64,000 nucleotides of DNA from Mesorhizobium prunaredense (GCF_900156895.1 NZ_FTPD01000020.1:1-64000), one strand, 5' to 3'. Positions 34,835 through 44,529 are shown, counted from the first letter of the stretch. The notes: generated by a model not told the origin, from the letters alone. Program-made: numbers and translations.

Positions 34835-35293
34835 CTACTCGATCACGACGAGCGGCATGCCATATTCGACCGGCTGCGCATCCTCGAACAGGATCGCCGT
34901 CACCGTTCCGGCACGGGGCGAGGGGATCTGGTTCATCGTCTTCATCGCCTCGATGATCAGCAGCGTCTGGCCTTCCTTGACCTGTTGGCCGACCTCGATG
35001 AACGCCTTGGCGTCGGGCGATGGCGCCAGGTAGGCGGTGCCGACCATGGGCGAGGCCACTGTGTTCTTGGACACATCGGCCGCTGCCGGGGCGGCTGCGC
35101 CAGCCGGCTGCGCTGCCGGCGGCGCATAGGCGGGCTGCGGTGCGGCGACCGCATGGACGGCCGGCGCCTGTCGCGACACGCGCACCTTCAAGTCGCCCAG
35201 CTCGACCTCGATCTCGGTGAGGTTGGTGTCGTTCAGTATGCCCGCCAGATCGCGGATAAGCTGCTGGTCAACACCATTCTTCTTTATCGACAT
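34835..35293 (-). CDS. accB: Biotin carboxyl carrier protein of acetyl-CoA carboxylase
   Basis: A 152-aa carrier protein. The C-terminal biotinyl domain (about 78-152) has the biotinylation motif EAMKTMN with Lys118; the usual Met is followed by T instead of L/M variants, which is normal. A Pro/Ala-rich linker (about 42-74) joins it to the N-terminal helical region ([20 protein letters not shown]). The ATG at 35293 has GAAGG upstream and the conserved N-terminus; a start at 35323 would overlap the aroQ stop. It lies between aroQ (26 bp gap) and accC. Confidence 0.95.
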   Translation of the reverse strand: MSIKKNGVDQQLIRDLAGILNDTNLTEIEVELGDLKVRVSRQAPAVHAVAAPQPAYAPPAAQPAGAAAPAAADVSKNTVASPMVGTAYLAPSPDAKAFIEVGQQVKEGQTLLIIEAMKTMNQIPSPRAGTVTAILFEDAQPVEYGMPLVVIE

Positions 35294-35319
35294 TTTCGAG
35301 CCTTCTGTTTGTTGGCCGG

Positions 35320-35754
35320 TCATAGGCGCGCGGCCAGCGCCTGCAGCGCCAGTGTGTAGCCAAGCGGCCCGAACCCGCAGATCACGCCGACGGCGACCGG
35401 CGAGACCATGGAAACGTGGCGGAATGCTTCCCGCGCATGGATGTTGGAAAGATGAACTTCGGCGACGGGCAATGGCGCGACGGAGCGGATGGCGTCGTGA
35501 ACGGCGATCGAGGTGTGGCTGTAGGCGCCCGGATTGATGACGATGCCGACAGCCTTGTCGGCGGCTTCCTGGATCCAGTCGATGAGGTCGCCCTCATGGT
35601 TCGACTGACGGAAATCGATCTCGAGTCCAAGTGCCGCACCTGTCTGCTTGCAATCGTCGGCGATCGCGGCCAGCGTCTTGCCGCCATAGATGCCCGGCTC
35701 GCGCTTGCCGAGCGCGTTGAGGTTGGGACCGTTCAGGACGAAAACCGTTTTCAA
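35320..35754 (-). CDS. aroQ: Type II 3-dehydroquinate dehydratase
   Basis: A 144-aa dodecameric enzyme of the shikimate pathway. Motifs are [22 protein letters not shown], where the Tyr is catalytic, [16 protein letters not shown], and [14 protein letters not shown] with the catalytic His nearby. The start is TTG at 35754, which places [10 protein letters not shown] at the N-terminus as in the family and has AAAAGG just upstream; a TTG further out at 35799 gives an unconserved extension. It is the first gene of the aroQ-accB-accC-aat cluster. Confidence 0.93.
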   Translation of the reverse strand: MKTVFVLNGPNLNALGKREPGIYGGKTLAAIADDCKQTGAALGLEIDFRQSNHEGDLIDWIQEAADKAVGIVINPGAYSHTSIAVHDAIRSVAPLPVAEVHLSNIHAREAFRHVSMVSPVAVGVICGFGPLGYTLALQALAARL

Positions 35755-35860
35755 AGTGCCGACCTTTTCCCAGTGTGGTTTTGAATCCGAAATTCGCAAT
35801 ACCTTGGAGCAGCGCTTTGAACGATTTTCGGGTTCAAGGCCACTGGCAATTTATACATTT

Positions 35861-35934
35861 CTGATGTGGTGGATTTAAAGTTCCTGAACGCTGACGCCAC
35901 CAAAGCAGCAGGAACTTCAAATCCACCACATCAG
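35861..35934. promoter_or_regulatory. 26-bp stem-loop between dsbA-like gene and aroQ
   Basis: Arms 35861-35886 (ctgatgtggtggatttaaag...) and 35909-35934 are inverted copies matching at 25 of 26 positions, with a 22-base loop. It lies about 107 bp upstream of the aroQ start and about 126 bp after the end of the DsbA-like gene (minus strand). It has no T run in either direction, so it could be a repeat, an RNA structure in the aroQ leader or a weak terminator. The rest of this 305-bp gap shows nothing recognisable. Confidence 0.6.
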
Positions 35935-36059
35935 CGCCGGCATCAGTCGGCGCACTGGGCCTCTATAATGGGCTTAGACGCCTGCGAAAAGAGCGCAAGT
36001 GGGTTCTTTCGCTGTCCACAACAGGCGGAAAATGGCCTGCTGCGAAAGCCAGCGGCCGA

Positions 36060-36863
36060 TCAGAGTGCGGCCTTGGCCGCCTCGATCTTCTCCGCCAGCA
36101 CTTCCTGGCCGAGCGCACCGAACACCACCTCGTTGCCGACTACATAGGAGGGCGTTCCGGTGATGGCCAGCTTGTTGGCAAGATCATAGGTCTTGGAGAG
36201 GGCCTCGGCGATCGACGGATCCTTCATCTTCTCGCGCAGCGTCGCTTCGTTGGCGCCGAGCGAAAGCGCTACCTTGATGGCCGCTGCTTCGGTGGCGCGT
36301 CCCTGGGCGCCGAGCAACGCGTTGTGGAACTCGCCATATTTCTCCGGCATCATCAGGTGGAAGGCCATCGAGACGACGCTCGCCTTCTGCGAATCCGGGC
36401 CGAGGATCGGGAACTCCTTGAGCACGAAGCGCAGCTCCGGATCGGCTGTCGTCAGCGTCTGCATGTCCTCCATGGCGCGTTTGCAGTAGCCGCAATTGTA
36501 GTCGTAGAATTCGACGATGGTGACCTTGCCGTTCGGATTGCCGACGACGCCGTCGAAGGCCGAGTTGAAGATCTGGTCCTTGGCATCTTTGATGATGGCG
36601 AGACTGGCGACGCGCTGCGCCTCCTTCTGCTTGGCCTCGAGCGCTTCCTGAGCTTCCAGCAGCACTTCCGGGTTCTTCAGGAGATAGTCGCGGATGATGC
36701 CTTCGACTTCAGCCCGGTCGATCTTGGTGTCAGCGGAGGCTGCCTGGGCGATCTGCGCGGCATCGGCCTTTGCCGTCTGCGGACTTCCGGTCACGAACCC
36801 GAAACCCAGCATGGCGAGAGCGACTGCCACGCCCGTGGTGCCTAGCAGAATTGCCTTGTTCAT
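36060..36863 (-). CDS. DsbA-family thiol:disulfide oxidoreductase
   Basis: A 267-aa exported thioredoxin-fold protein with an N-terminal signal or anchor (about 4-27: AILLGTTGVAVALAMLGFGFVTG). A coiled region (DYLLKNPEVLLEAQEALEAKQ, about 59-79) is followed by the thioredoxin domain with active site Cys124-Gly-Tyr-Cys127 in FYDYNCGYCKRAMEDM. The final domain has ITGTPSYVVGNEVVFGA with the cis-Pro. It resembles the BdbD/ScsC-like DsbA proteins common in rhizobia. The upstream M48 protease gene is on the same strand, 118 bp away. Whether it oxidises or isomerises is not determined. Confidence 0.9.
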   Translation of the reverse strand: MNKAILLGTTGVAVALAMLGFGFVTGSPQTAKADAAQIAQAASADTKIDRAEVEGIIRDYLLKNPEVLLEAQEALEAKQKEAQRVASLAIIKDAKDQIFNSAFDGVVGNPNGKVTIVEFYDYNCGYCKRAMEDMQTLTTADPELRFVLKEFPILGPDSQKASVVSMAFHLMMPEKYGEFHNALLGAQGRATEAAAIKVALSLGANEATLREKMKDPSIAEALSKTYDLANKLAITGTPSYVVGNEVVFGALGQEVLAEKIEAAKAAL

Positions 36864-36905
36864 CGTCGCTAATCCTCTTGCCTGGTTCCGGCCCGGTGGT
36901 CCGAC

Positions 36906-36956
36906 CCGATTAGTCTAACTATCCGATTGGTCCGACTACCCGATTGGTCCGACTAC
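36906..36956. repeat. 17-bp tandem repeat, three units
   Basis: Units at 36906-36922, 36923-36939 and 36940-36956; the last two are identical (ccgattggtccgactac) and the first has 3 differences. A fourth, degenerate unit may precede them. It sits between the M48 protease stop and the DsbA-like start on the minus strand. Confidence 0.9.
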
Positions 36957-36981
36957 ATGTCGCCGCGCACGGCCGGAAGGT

Positions 36982-38376
36982 TCACTTTTTCTTGCCTGAT
37001 GGTGCGTAGTTTATGATGTCCTGCGCGCGGATCCAGCCCGGCTCGCCGCGCTTCATTTTCATCTGCGCGCGCATTGCGAAGATCTTGGCATCCTTGTAGG
37101 CGCCGGAATAGAAATGGCCTTCGGCGGTCGCAAGGTCGGCGGCCGGAATGTTGCCAAGCTCGCCATAGGCCTGCGCAAGATGGCGGTAACCGACGGCGTT
37201 TTCGCGGTCGCGCGCGAGACCCTTGTTGATCTGCACCACCGCTTTCTCCAGGGAATCGGGCGTGCCGACGGCCATCAGCGCCTGGCCGTAGGAAACCGGC
37301 AGCAGCCCGGATCGCGCTGGGTCGAGGCTGACAGCCTTGGCATAGGCTTCAGCGGCAGCCTTCGGTTTGTTCGCCTTCATCAGGATGTCGCCGCGCAACT
37401 CCTGGAAATAGGCGTTCTTCGGCTGTGCCTTGATCAGCGCGTTGGTCTTGGCGAGCGCCCCGGCCAGATTGCCGAAAAGATAGCTCGTCTGCGCATCGCC
37501 ATATTGCGAGGCGAGGCTGCCCGGCATCTTGCGCATCAGCCGCGATGCGGCGGCCTGACCTCCCATATAGGCGGCGATCTTGATGCGCATCATGTCGTGC
37601 CGCTGCTGCAGCGCCGGCGGATCGACCTTTTCGACGTAGGGGCTTTTTTTGACCAGGACTTCGAGGTTGGCGATGCGTTCGCGCGGCAGCGGATGGCTGA
37701 TCCGGTAGGGGTCGACCTGCGCCCCTGACAGCGAAAGCGCGCTTTGAAAGCGGCCGAAGGTCTTCAGCATGCCCAAGCCGGACTGGCCGGTGGCATTGAG
37801 ATAGGTTATCGCCGAGCGGTCGGCGGTCATCTCTTCGGTTCGCTGATAAGCGAGGATACTGCGCTGCGCCATCTCGCCGCCGCCAGCTGCAACCCCCATG
37901 CCGGCGCCGGCCAGGCCCCGGCTTTTGCTGGTGGCGCCGGCAACCATGGCACCGGCGCCAAGCAGCGTCGCGATGATGGCCATCGTCTTGGCGCGTTCGA
38001 GCTGGTTGCGCAATTTTTGCTGGTGGCCGCCGGCGATGTGACCGGCTTCATGGGCGATGACGCCGATGATCTCGTTGGGCGTCTCCGCCGACATCAGGGC
38101 GCCGGTGTTGATGAACAGGCGGGACCCGGCAACGAAGGCGTTGAAACTCTGGTCGTTGACCAGCACGATGTCGACGCCGTCTTCCGGCAGGCCCGCGGCC
38201 CTGAAGATCGGCCGCGCATAGGCACGCACCAGCGCCTCGATCTCGGCATCGCGCACCACCGGCACGTTTTGCGCAAAAGCGCTGACGGTGTTGGTCACAG
38301 CGACGGTCGCGGCGAGCGAAAGCGTCGCGAAGGCGCGCGCTGCCCTGGCTATCGTCGATTTGGGTCGGCTCAACAT
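36982..38376 (-). CDS. M48-family metalloprotease with TPR tail (BepA/YfgC-like)
   Basis: A 464-aa periplasmic Zn protease with a signal peptide (about 14-36, ending VSAFAQ). HEAGH (109-113) in GVIAHEAGHIAGGHQQ is the metal site, with a later Glu in RTEEMTADRSAITYL. About 150-180 hold a Gly-rich helical segment (GATSKSRGLAGAGMGVAAGGG), then from about 290 on there are TPR-like repeats (YGDAQTSYLFGNLAGALAKTNALI). Such proteases maintain outer-membrane proteins and LptD assembly in other bacteria; the exact role here is inferred. It is upstream of the DsbA-like gene on the same strand, which fits an envelope quality-control pair. Confidence 0.9.
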   Translation of the reverse strand: MLSRPKSTIARAARAFATLSLAATVAVTNTVSAFAQNVPVVRDAEIEALVRAYARPIFRAAGLPEDGVDIVLVNDQSFNAFVAGSRLFINTGALMSAETPNEIIGVIAHEAGHIAGGHQQKLRNQLERAKTMAIIATLLGAGAMVAGATSKSRGLAGAGMGVAAGGGEMAQRSILAYQRTEEMTADRSAITYLNATGQSGLGMLKTFGRFQSALSLSGAQVDPYRISHPLPRERIANLEVLVKKSPYVEKVDPPALQQRHDMMRIKIAAYMGGQAAASRLMRKMPGSLASQYGDAQTSYLFGNLAGALAKTNALIKAQPKNAYFQELRGDILMKANKPKAAAEAYAKAVSLDPARSGLLPVSYGQALMAVGTPDSLEKAVVQINKGLARDRENAVGYRHLAQAYGELGNIPAADLATAEGHFYSGAYKDAKIFAMRAQMKMKRGEPGWIRAQDIINYAPSGKKK

Positions 38377-38584
38377 GGCAGGTCCACTGGTAGACGAGCG
38401 GGTGAAGGATGAAAAGTCGGCACTGAAACTTTACTGAACTTGTGATCCTCACATCAATCGGGCATTTGTGCGGCGCGGGACGCCAAAGCTCGGCGCCGGC
38501 AGCCGGCAAGCGCCGACCCAAAGGCCGATCTCAAAGGGCTGACCCAAAGGCCGACCCAAACGGCGAACAAGGAAATGAGGTCAA

Positions 38585-39733
38585 ATGGTTGTATCGCTTT
38601 CGCGTCGCGGCGACGTCGAGCCGTTCCACGCCATGGACGTTCTGGCGGAAGCGAATCGGCTGAAGGCCAAGGGCGTGCCGGTCGTTTCCATGGCCGTTGG
38701 CCAGCCGTCCGATCCGGCGCCGGCCGGAGTCAGGCAAGCGGCGACGCACGCATTGAAGATGGGGCGCATCGGCTACACCGACGCATTGGGTCTTGCGGGC
38801 CTGCGCGAGGCAATCGCCCAGCACTATGCCGACCACTACGGGCTGGCCGTTTCACCCGGCCGGATCGCCGTCACCACCGGATCGTCGGCCGCCTTCAACC
38901 TGGCATTTCTGGCGATGTTCGATCCGGGCGATCGTGTCGCCATCGCCGCCCCCGGCTATCCGGCCTATCGCAACATCATGGCCGCGCTCGGCATCGAGAT
39001 CGTCGAGATCGAGCTCGACGGTGATGCCTATCTCCACGCCGAACATCTGAAGGCTGCACATCGCGAAAGGAAGCTGAAGGGCGTGTTGTTTGCCAGCCCC
39101 GCCAATCCGACCGGGGCGATTATCCCCGCCGACGAGCTGTCGGCGCTGGTGACGACGGCACAAGAGCTCGGCATCGCCGTGATCTCCGACGAGATCTACC
39201 ACCGGCTGGCTTACGCTGCGCCGGACACCACAGCACTTGCCTGCGGCCCTGACGTGACGGTGATCAATTCCTTCTCGAAATACTATTGCATGACCGGTTG
39301 GCGCATCGGCTGGATGGTGCTGCCGGAACCATTGGTGCGGCCGGTCGAGCGCATCGCCCAGAGTCTCTACATCTCACCGCCGGAACTGTCCCAGATCGCC
39401 GCGATCGAGGCGTTCAAGGCAACCGCGGAATTGGAGGCGGTGAAGGCGCGCTACGCAGGCAATCGCCAGCTTTTGATGAAACGCCTGCCCGAACTTGGCT
39501 TTACCCTGGCGGCACCGATGGACGGGGCGTTCTACGCCTTCTGCGATGTCACCAGGCACACCAACGACAGCATGGCCTTCGCGCGCAAGATGCTGGCCGA
39601 GGCGTATGTGGCGGCGACGCCCGGCCGCGATTTCGATCCGCTTCAAGGCCATCGAGCCATGCGCTTTTCCTACGCTGGCAGCCACGACGAGATGGTCGAG
39701 GCGATGATGCGCATCGAGCGCTGGCTGAGGTAG
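38585..39733 (+). CDS. Class I aminotransferase (pyridoxal phosphate-dependent)
   Basis: A 382-aa fold-type I aminotransferase. Visible motifs are [23 protein letters not shown] (here [10 protein letters not shown]) with the Asn that contacts PLP, and [18 protein letters not shown], where K232 forms the Schiff base. The C-terminal Arg of [12 protein letters not shown] binds the carboxylate. The substrate (aspartate or another) is not set by sequence. The ATG at 38585 is preceded by AAGGAAATGAGG (38569-38580). The glutaminase gene begins 4 bp after its stop, so the two likely form an operon. Confidence 0.9.
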   Translation: MVVSLSRRGDVEPFHAMDVLAEANRLKAKGVPVVSMAVGQPSDPAPAGVRQAATHALKMGRIGYTDALGLAGLREAIAQHYADHYGLAVSPGRIAVTTGSSAAFNLAFLAMFDPGDRVAIAAPGYPAYRNIMAALGIEIVEIELDGDAYLHAEHLKAAHRERKLKGVLFASPANPTGAIIPADELSALVTTAQELGIAVISDEIYHRLAYAAPDTTALACGPDVTVINSFSKYYCMTGWRIGWMVLPEPLVRPVERIAQSLYISPPELSQIAAIEAFKATAELEAVKARYAGNRQLLMKRLPELGFTLAAPMDGAFYAFCDVTRHTNDSMAFARKMLAEAYVAATPGRDFDPLQGHRAMRFSYAGSHDEMVEAMMRIERWLR

Positions 39734-39737
39734 CGCG

Positions 39738-40667
39738 ATGCCGGACCTCGAGCAGGCTTTGACCGAGATTGCCGCCGAAATGGCCGAGCGCACGGATCGC
39801 GGCGACGTTGCGAGCTACATTCCGCAACTCGGCAAGGTCGATCCGAAAAAGTTCGGCATTGCCGCCGTGACCAATGACGGTCGCGTGCTGATGGCGGGCG
39901 ACGCCGATGAGCCGTTTTCGATCCAGAGCATTTCCAAGGTGTTCACGCTGACACTGGCGCTCGGCAATGTCGGCGACGCGTTGTGGCAGCATGTCGGGCG
40001 CGAGCCTTCGGGCAACCCGTTCAACTCGATCGTCCAGCTCGAGCACGAAAACGGCATTCCGCGCAATCCGTTCATCAATGCCGGCGCCATCGTCATCTCC
40101 GACATCCTGCTCGCCGGTCACCAGCCGCGCGAGGCGATCGGCGAGATCCTGCGCTTCATCCAGTTCCTGGCCGACGACGACACCGTCATCATCGACCGCG
40201 AGGTCGCGGCTTCGGAACGCGCCACCGGTTTTCGCAACTTGGCGCTCGCCAACTACATGAAGTCCTTCGGCAATCTCAGCCACGCGCCGGATCTGGCGCT
40301 GGGCGTCTATTTCCACCATTGCGCCATCGCGATGAGCTGCCGGCAACTTGCTCTGGCCGGCCGCTTCCTTGCCAATGGCGGCAAGAACCCGGCGACTGGC
40401 CATTCCGTGGTGTCGGCCGAGCGCGCGCGCCGCATCGGCGCGATGATGCTGACCTGCGGCCACTATGACGGCTCAGGCGATTTCGCCTTTCGCGTCGGCA
40501 TCCCGGGCAAGAGCGGCGTCGGCGGCGGCATTTTAGCGATCGTGCCGGGCGTGGCTTCGCTCGCCGTCTGGTCGCCCGGCCTCAACGCCAACGGCAATTC
40601 CAGGCTGGGCTCGATTGCGCTGGAAAGACTGGCGAAGATGATGAACTGGTCGGTCTTCGCTCCATAG
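39738..40667 (+). CDS. glsA: Glutaminase
   Basis: A 309-aa glutaminase of the beta-lactamase-like serine family, hydrolysing glutamine to glutamate and ammonia. Key motifs are SIQSISKVF, with the S64-x-x-K67 catalytic pair, [23 protein letters not shown] and GGKNPATG, and the C-terminal [15 protein letters not shown]. Normal length. It begins 4 bp after the aminotransferase and is probably co-transcribed with it. Transcription ends at the bidirectional terminator at 40709. Confidence 0.95.
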   Translation: MPDLEQALTEIAAEMAERTDRGDVASYIPQLGKVDPKKFGIAAVTNDGRVLMAGDADEPFSIQSISKVFTLTLALGNVGDALWQHVGREPSGNPFNSIVQLEHENGIPRNPFINAGAIVISDILLAGHQPREAIGEILRFIQFLADDDTVIIDREVAASERATGFRNLALANYMKSFGNLSHAPDLALGVYFHHCAIAMSCRQLALAGRFLANGGKNPATGHSVVSAERARRIGAMMLTCGHYDGSGDFAFRVGIPGKSGVGGGILAIVPGVASLAVWSPGLNANGNSRLGSIALERLAKMMNWSVFAP

Positions 40668-40708
40668 GGATTTGGGGGCGTCAGAGAGATTGGGGCGCTT
40701 AAGACAAG

Positions 40709-40749
40709 AAAAATCCCGCACTGTCGACAGGACAGCGCGGGATTTTTTT
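40709..40749. terminator. Bidirectional rho-independent terminator between glsA and rne
   Basis: A strong hairpin pairs aaaatcccgc...ctgtc with gacag...gcgggatttt, with one internal A/C mismatch. The plus strand continues in a run of T (ttttttt at 40743-40749) and the minus strand has a T run from the left arm (aaaaa). It lies between the converging glsA and rne genes. Confidence 0.9.
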
Positions 40750-40781
40750 GGTCAAAAGATCAGGCTAAACGACCGAAAGCC

Positions 40782-43700
40782 TTAGAAAAAGCCTTTCCGC
40801 TGCCACCAGCCGGCACGCTTCGGCTTCTCTTCGGCCTTTTCCTCTTCGGCAACGGTCGAGGACACGATCGGCTCAACCGGAGCATCCACCGGTACGGGCT
40901 TGCGTCGCGATGGGCGGACCTTCGGTTGTTCGTCGACGGCGGCTGTTTCCTCCGAAACGGGTGCGGGAGCCTCGGCAGAAATTTCCGGCTCGGCCACCGG
41001 CGTCTCGGCGACGACATCCGCCGCAGCCGTCTTCGGCTTGGCGGCGCGGCGCGGCTTCTTCGGCTTTTCGGCACTTGGCATGTCGTCATTGGCCGGAGCA
41101 AGGTCCACAGGCTCTTCGACCGGCTTTGCTTCGACCGGCGTTGCCGCTGCCGGTTCGCCGGAGACGGCTATGTCCTCCAAGACCTCGGGACGGTCAGCCG
41201 ACTCGGCAGTGCCTGCATCGAACTCGCCTTCGCCATCTTCACGGCGATTGCGCTTGCCGCCGCGCTTGCCGCGCCGGCGCTTCTTGCCCTGACCTTCGTC
41301 CTGCTCCCGACCTTCATCAGGCTCCCGACCTTCATCAGGCGCTTGGCCGTCATCGGACGCTTCCACCACATCAGCGACGCCGACCTGGTCCTCGCGGTCT
41401 GCTTCGGCGCCTTCATTGCTTGAAGCTTCTGAGATGCCATCGGCAGTGGCCGAGATGGACGCGCCTTCCACGGGGGTGCCATGCTCGCGGTCGCGATCCT
41501 TGCCGCCGCGCCGTCTGCGGCGCTTGCGGCGCTTGCGGTCGCGACCTTCGCCATCCTCGCTTGGCCTTGGCTGCTGCGGCTGCTGGGCCTGGCGCGGTTG
41601 TTCCGCCGCTGCAACGACCTCGTCTTCTTCCTCCTCGATGACGATTTCGTCGGCGGGCTCTTCCGGCTCGACATAGGCGGGCAAGGTCCGCACCTCGACG
41701 AAGCCTTCAGGCTTTTCGGCCAGCGCGCCGCGGAAGATCGCATAGTGCTGGGCGCCGACCGTGTCGTCGGCCTCGACGGTGATGGTCAGGCCGAAGCGGT
41801 TTTCGAGCTCCACCAGCGTGCCGCGCTTGTGGTTGAGCACATAGAGCGCGGTCGCCGCCGGCGTCCGCACCGTGATGTGGCTGCGCGAATCCTTGAGCAG
41901 GAATTCCTCGATCGCCCGCACCACCATCAGCGCGACAGACGAATCGGACCGCACATGGCCGGTGCCGCCGCAATGCGGGCAAGGCTTCATCGTCGATTCC
42001 AGCACGCTGGCGCGGATGCGCTGACGCGACATCTCCATCAGGCCGAAATGCGAGATGCGGCCGACCTGGATGCGGGCGCGATCGTTCTTCAGGTGATCCT
42101 TCAGCCGCTTCTCGACGGAGCGGTTGTTGCGGTTCTCCTCCATGTCGATGAAGTCGATGACGATCAGGCCGGCGAGATCGCGCAGCCTCAGCTGCCGTGC
42201 GACCTCCTCGGCCGCTTCCAGATTGGTATGAAGCGCTGTGTCCTCGATCGAGTGCTCCTTGGTGGAGCGGCCCGAATTGACGTCGATGGCGACCAGCGCT
42301 TCGGTCTGGTTGATGATGATGTAGCCGCCGCTCTTCAGCGTCACCTGCGGCTGCAGCATGCGGTCGAGCTGCGCCTCGATGCCGTTGCGCACGAAGATCG
42401 GCGTCGTGTCGCGGAACGGCTGCACGACCTTGGCGTGGCTCGGCATCAGCATGCGCATGAAGTCCTTGGCCTCGCGATAGCCCTCTTCGCCGGAGACCAG
42501 GATCTCGTCGATGTCCTTGTTGTAGAGGTCGCGCACCGAGCGCTTGATCAGGCTGCCTTCCTCGTAAACCAGGGCAGGGGCCGTCGACTGCAGCGTCAGG
42601 TTGCGGACGTTTTCCCAAAGCCGCATCAGATATTCGTAGTCGCGCTTGATCTCGGCCTTGGTGCGGCTTTCGCCGGCCGTGCGCAAGATGACGCCCATGC
42701 CCTGCGGCACTTCGAGATCGGCGACGACCTCCTTCAGCCGCTTGCGGTCCTGCGCGTTGGTGATCTTGCGCGAGATGCCGCCGCCGCGCGCCGTGTTCGG
42801 CATCAGCACCGAATAGCGGCCGGCAAGCGACAGGTAGGTGGTGAGTGCCGCGCCCTTGTTGCCGCGCTCTTCCTTGACGACCTGCACCAGAAGGATCTGC
42901 CGGCGCTTGATCACTTCCTGGATCTTGTACTGGCGGCGCACCGGCTTGCGGCGGTTGCGCGCTTCTTCCAGCGCATCCTCGGCGCCGACCGATTCGACCT
43001 CATGGTCGTCCGGATGCGATGACTGCACCTCTTCCAGCATGCCGCGATCATTGTCGGTGGACGTGGCTTCGCCGGCCGCATCAGCCTGCGGCACGGCTTC
43101 GGAAATCACATCCGATTCGATGCTGGCGGCGATGGAATTCGGACCGCCTTCGGAAGGCCCAGTCTCGTCACTGCCAGTTTCGTCATGGCCAGTCTTGTCA
43201 CGGCTCGTCTTGTCACGGCTCGTCTCGTCACGACTTGCCTCGCTCTGACTGGCGACATCCTCGCCATGTTCCGAAGGTGCGGACGGCGTGTCGACTTTTT
43301 CGGAAACGGCATCGACGTTCTGCGCGACCGCATCCTCGCCGTGTTCGCCGCCGTCATTGGAACGGCTGTCGTTGGAGCCGCTGTCGTTGGACCCGCTGTC
43401 ATTGGAATCCACAGAATCGTCCGAATCGGCCCCACCAGCATCACGCTTGTGCTCGCCTCGGTCGCGGCTCTTGCCGCCGCGGCGGCGTCCGCGCCGGCCG
43501 CGATCACGGTTCTGGCGATCGTCGCCATCGCCGTCCTCATCGTCCTCGTCTTCAGCCTCCTGCGCTTCCGCGCGCAGCAGCGCCTGACGGTCGGCAACCG
43601 GAATCTGGTAGTAGTCGGGATGAATTTCACTGAAGGCGAGGAAACCGTGACGGTTGCCGCCATATTCGACAAAGGCTGCCTGAAGCGAGGGTTCGACGCG

Positions 43701-43844
43701 GGTTACGCGGGCGAGGTAGATGTTTCCTTTGAGCTGCTTCTTGTCCTGGGATTCAAAGTCGAATTCTTCAATACGGTTACCGCGAACGACGACAACTCGT
43801 GTTTCCTCCGGGTGGGAGGCGTCTATCAGCATTTTGTTGGGCAT
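40782..43844 (-). CDS. rne: Ribonuclease E/G family endoribonuclease
   Basis: A 1020-aa RNase E. The N-terminal catalytic region begins MPNKMLIDASHPEETRVVVV. The S1 domain is interrupted: the first half runs to about residue 95 and the second resumes at about 300 (YKIQEVIKRRQILLVQVVKEERG), with about 200 acidic low-complexity residues in between. Then follow the 5'-sensor and DNase-I-like parts: ALVAIDVNSGRST (catalytic Asp) and LAGLIVIDFIDMEE (second Asp), and the Zn-link CPHCGGTGHVR. The C-terminal 300 residues are disordered and rich in Arg, Lys, Glu and Pro, as needed for a degradosome scaffold. It is divergent from amiC. Confidence 0.95.
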   Translation of the reverse strand: MPNKMLIDASHPEETRVVVVRGNRIEEFDFESQDKKQLKGNIYLARVTRVEPSLQAAFVEYGGNRHGFLAFSEIHPDYYQIPVADRQALLRAEAQEAEDEDDEDGDGDDRQNRDRGRRGRRRGGKSRDRGEHKRDAGGADSDDSVDSNDSGSNDSGSNDSRSNDGGEHGEDAVAQNVDAVSEKVDTPSAPSEHGEDVASQSEASRDETSRDKTSRDKTGHDETGSDETGPSEGGPNSIAASIESDVISEAVPQADAAGEATSTDNDRGMLEEVQSSHPDDHEVESVGAEDALEEARNRRKPVRRQYKIQEVIKRRQILLVQVVKEERGNKGAALTTYLSLAGRYSVLMPNTARGGGISRKITNAQDRKRLKEVVADLEVPQGMGVILRTAGESRTKAEIKRDYEYLMRLWENVRNLTLQSTAPALVYEEGSLIKRSVRDLYNKDIDEILVSGEEGYREAKDFMRMLMPSHAKVVQPFRDTTPIFVRNGIEAQLDRMLQPQVTLKSGGYIIINQTEALVAIDVNSGRSTKEHSIEDTALHTNLEAAEEVARQLRLRDLAGLIVIDFIDMEENRNNRSVEKRLKDHLKNDRARIQVGRISHFGLMEMSRQRIRASVLESTMKPCPHCGGTGHVRSDSSVALMVVRAIEEFLLKDSRSHITVRTPAATALYVLNHKRGTLVELENRFGLTITVEADDTVGAQHYAIFRGALAEKPEGFVEVRTLPAYVEPEEPADEIVIEEEEDEVVAAAEQPRQAQQPQQPRPSEDGEGRDRKRRKRRRRRGGKDRDREHGTPVEGASISATADGISEASSNEGAEADREDQVGVADVVEASDDGQAPDEGREPDEGREQDEGQGKKRRRGKRGGKRNRREDGEGEFDAGTAESADRPEVLEDIAVSGEPAAATPVEAKPVEEPVDLAPANDDMPSAEKPKKPRRAAKPKTAAADVVAETPVAEPEISAEAPAPVSEETAAVDEQPKVRPSRRKPVPVDAPVEPIVSSTVAEEEKAEEKPKRAGWWQRKGFF
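43158..43406 (-). repeat. 15-bp minisatellites inside the RNase E insertion
   Basis: Two clusters of 15-bp units. The one at 43353-43406 encodes S-N-D-S-G-type units. The one at 43158-43232 encodes T-S-R-D-K and related five-residue units (DETSR, DKTSR, DKTGH, DETGS). Copy-number change keeps the frame. Confidence 0.75.
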
Positions 43845-44529
43845 TATTTCGTTTCCCCCCGGCAGCCGTCATCGCTTGCAGCTTGCGGGGCAAGGCCCGC
43901 CGCTGTGGATGAACATGGGTGCCGGGCAATTGAATGTCCGCCGGCCGCTGCCTGAGCGCCATGGCGGTGCCGCCCGCAGCCAAAATGGCGCGGTTTGCTG
44001 CGGACCTTTCCATGATTGCGCTTGAAGCCATCGTAACCAGCAGAACCTTTTTGAACCAAAGCCCGGGAAAACCGGACCAGCTTGTTTGCTCGTACAGAGC
44101 CGGCGCGGGACAATCCCGGCCGTTTTCCTCACGCAGGCGCTTCCCCCGCCACGGGCTCACACCTGCGAAATTCGTCGCGATCACCTGTTGCCTTTTTCGC
44201 CTGACGCGAGAGGAGCCGTCGTTCATCTCACCTGTAGCAGGAAGCTGCGGAGAAGGACGGTTCCAGGATTGCAGTGATCCACCATCGCTTTTATGATTTG
44301 GCGGGTTGGAAGGCAACCCCGATTTCCGATGCCGGCAAAATGCAGTTCCGCAACGGAAGCACGGCTTTATGCGTTGCGTGAAAAGACTTGGTTAACCTTC
44401 TATGGATACCAACCGTTAATCGAGTTCGCGGGCCTGACCGGCGTTTCGACAAGACGACGACACTCCGACAAAACAATTGGCCGACAACAGGATTGGGCGC
44501 CTCACGCCAAACCGGAGCGACTGGAAGAA
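43845..44529. other. Divergent intergenic region between rne and amiC
   Basis: About 685 bp with no convincing gene; open frames here are shadows or lack ribosome binding sites. It must contain the rne promoter and a long potential 5' leader, and the amiC promoter. A ggttaaccttctatggatacc stretch near 44390 is followed by a ttaatc. No tRNA or named riboswitch is recognised. Confidence 0.6.

Noticed and set aside
36906..36956. Possible CRISPR-like array
   Set aside because: The 17-bp units are directly adjacent with no spacers and there are no cas genes, so it is a simple tandem repeat.
41481..43022. A 513-codon plus-strand open frame antisense to rne
   Set aside because: It is antisense to the conserved catalytic core of RNase E and its residue composition is that of a shadow.
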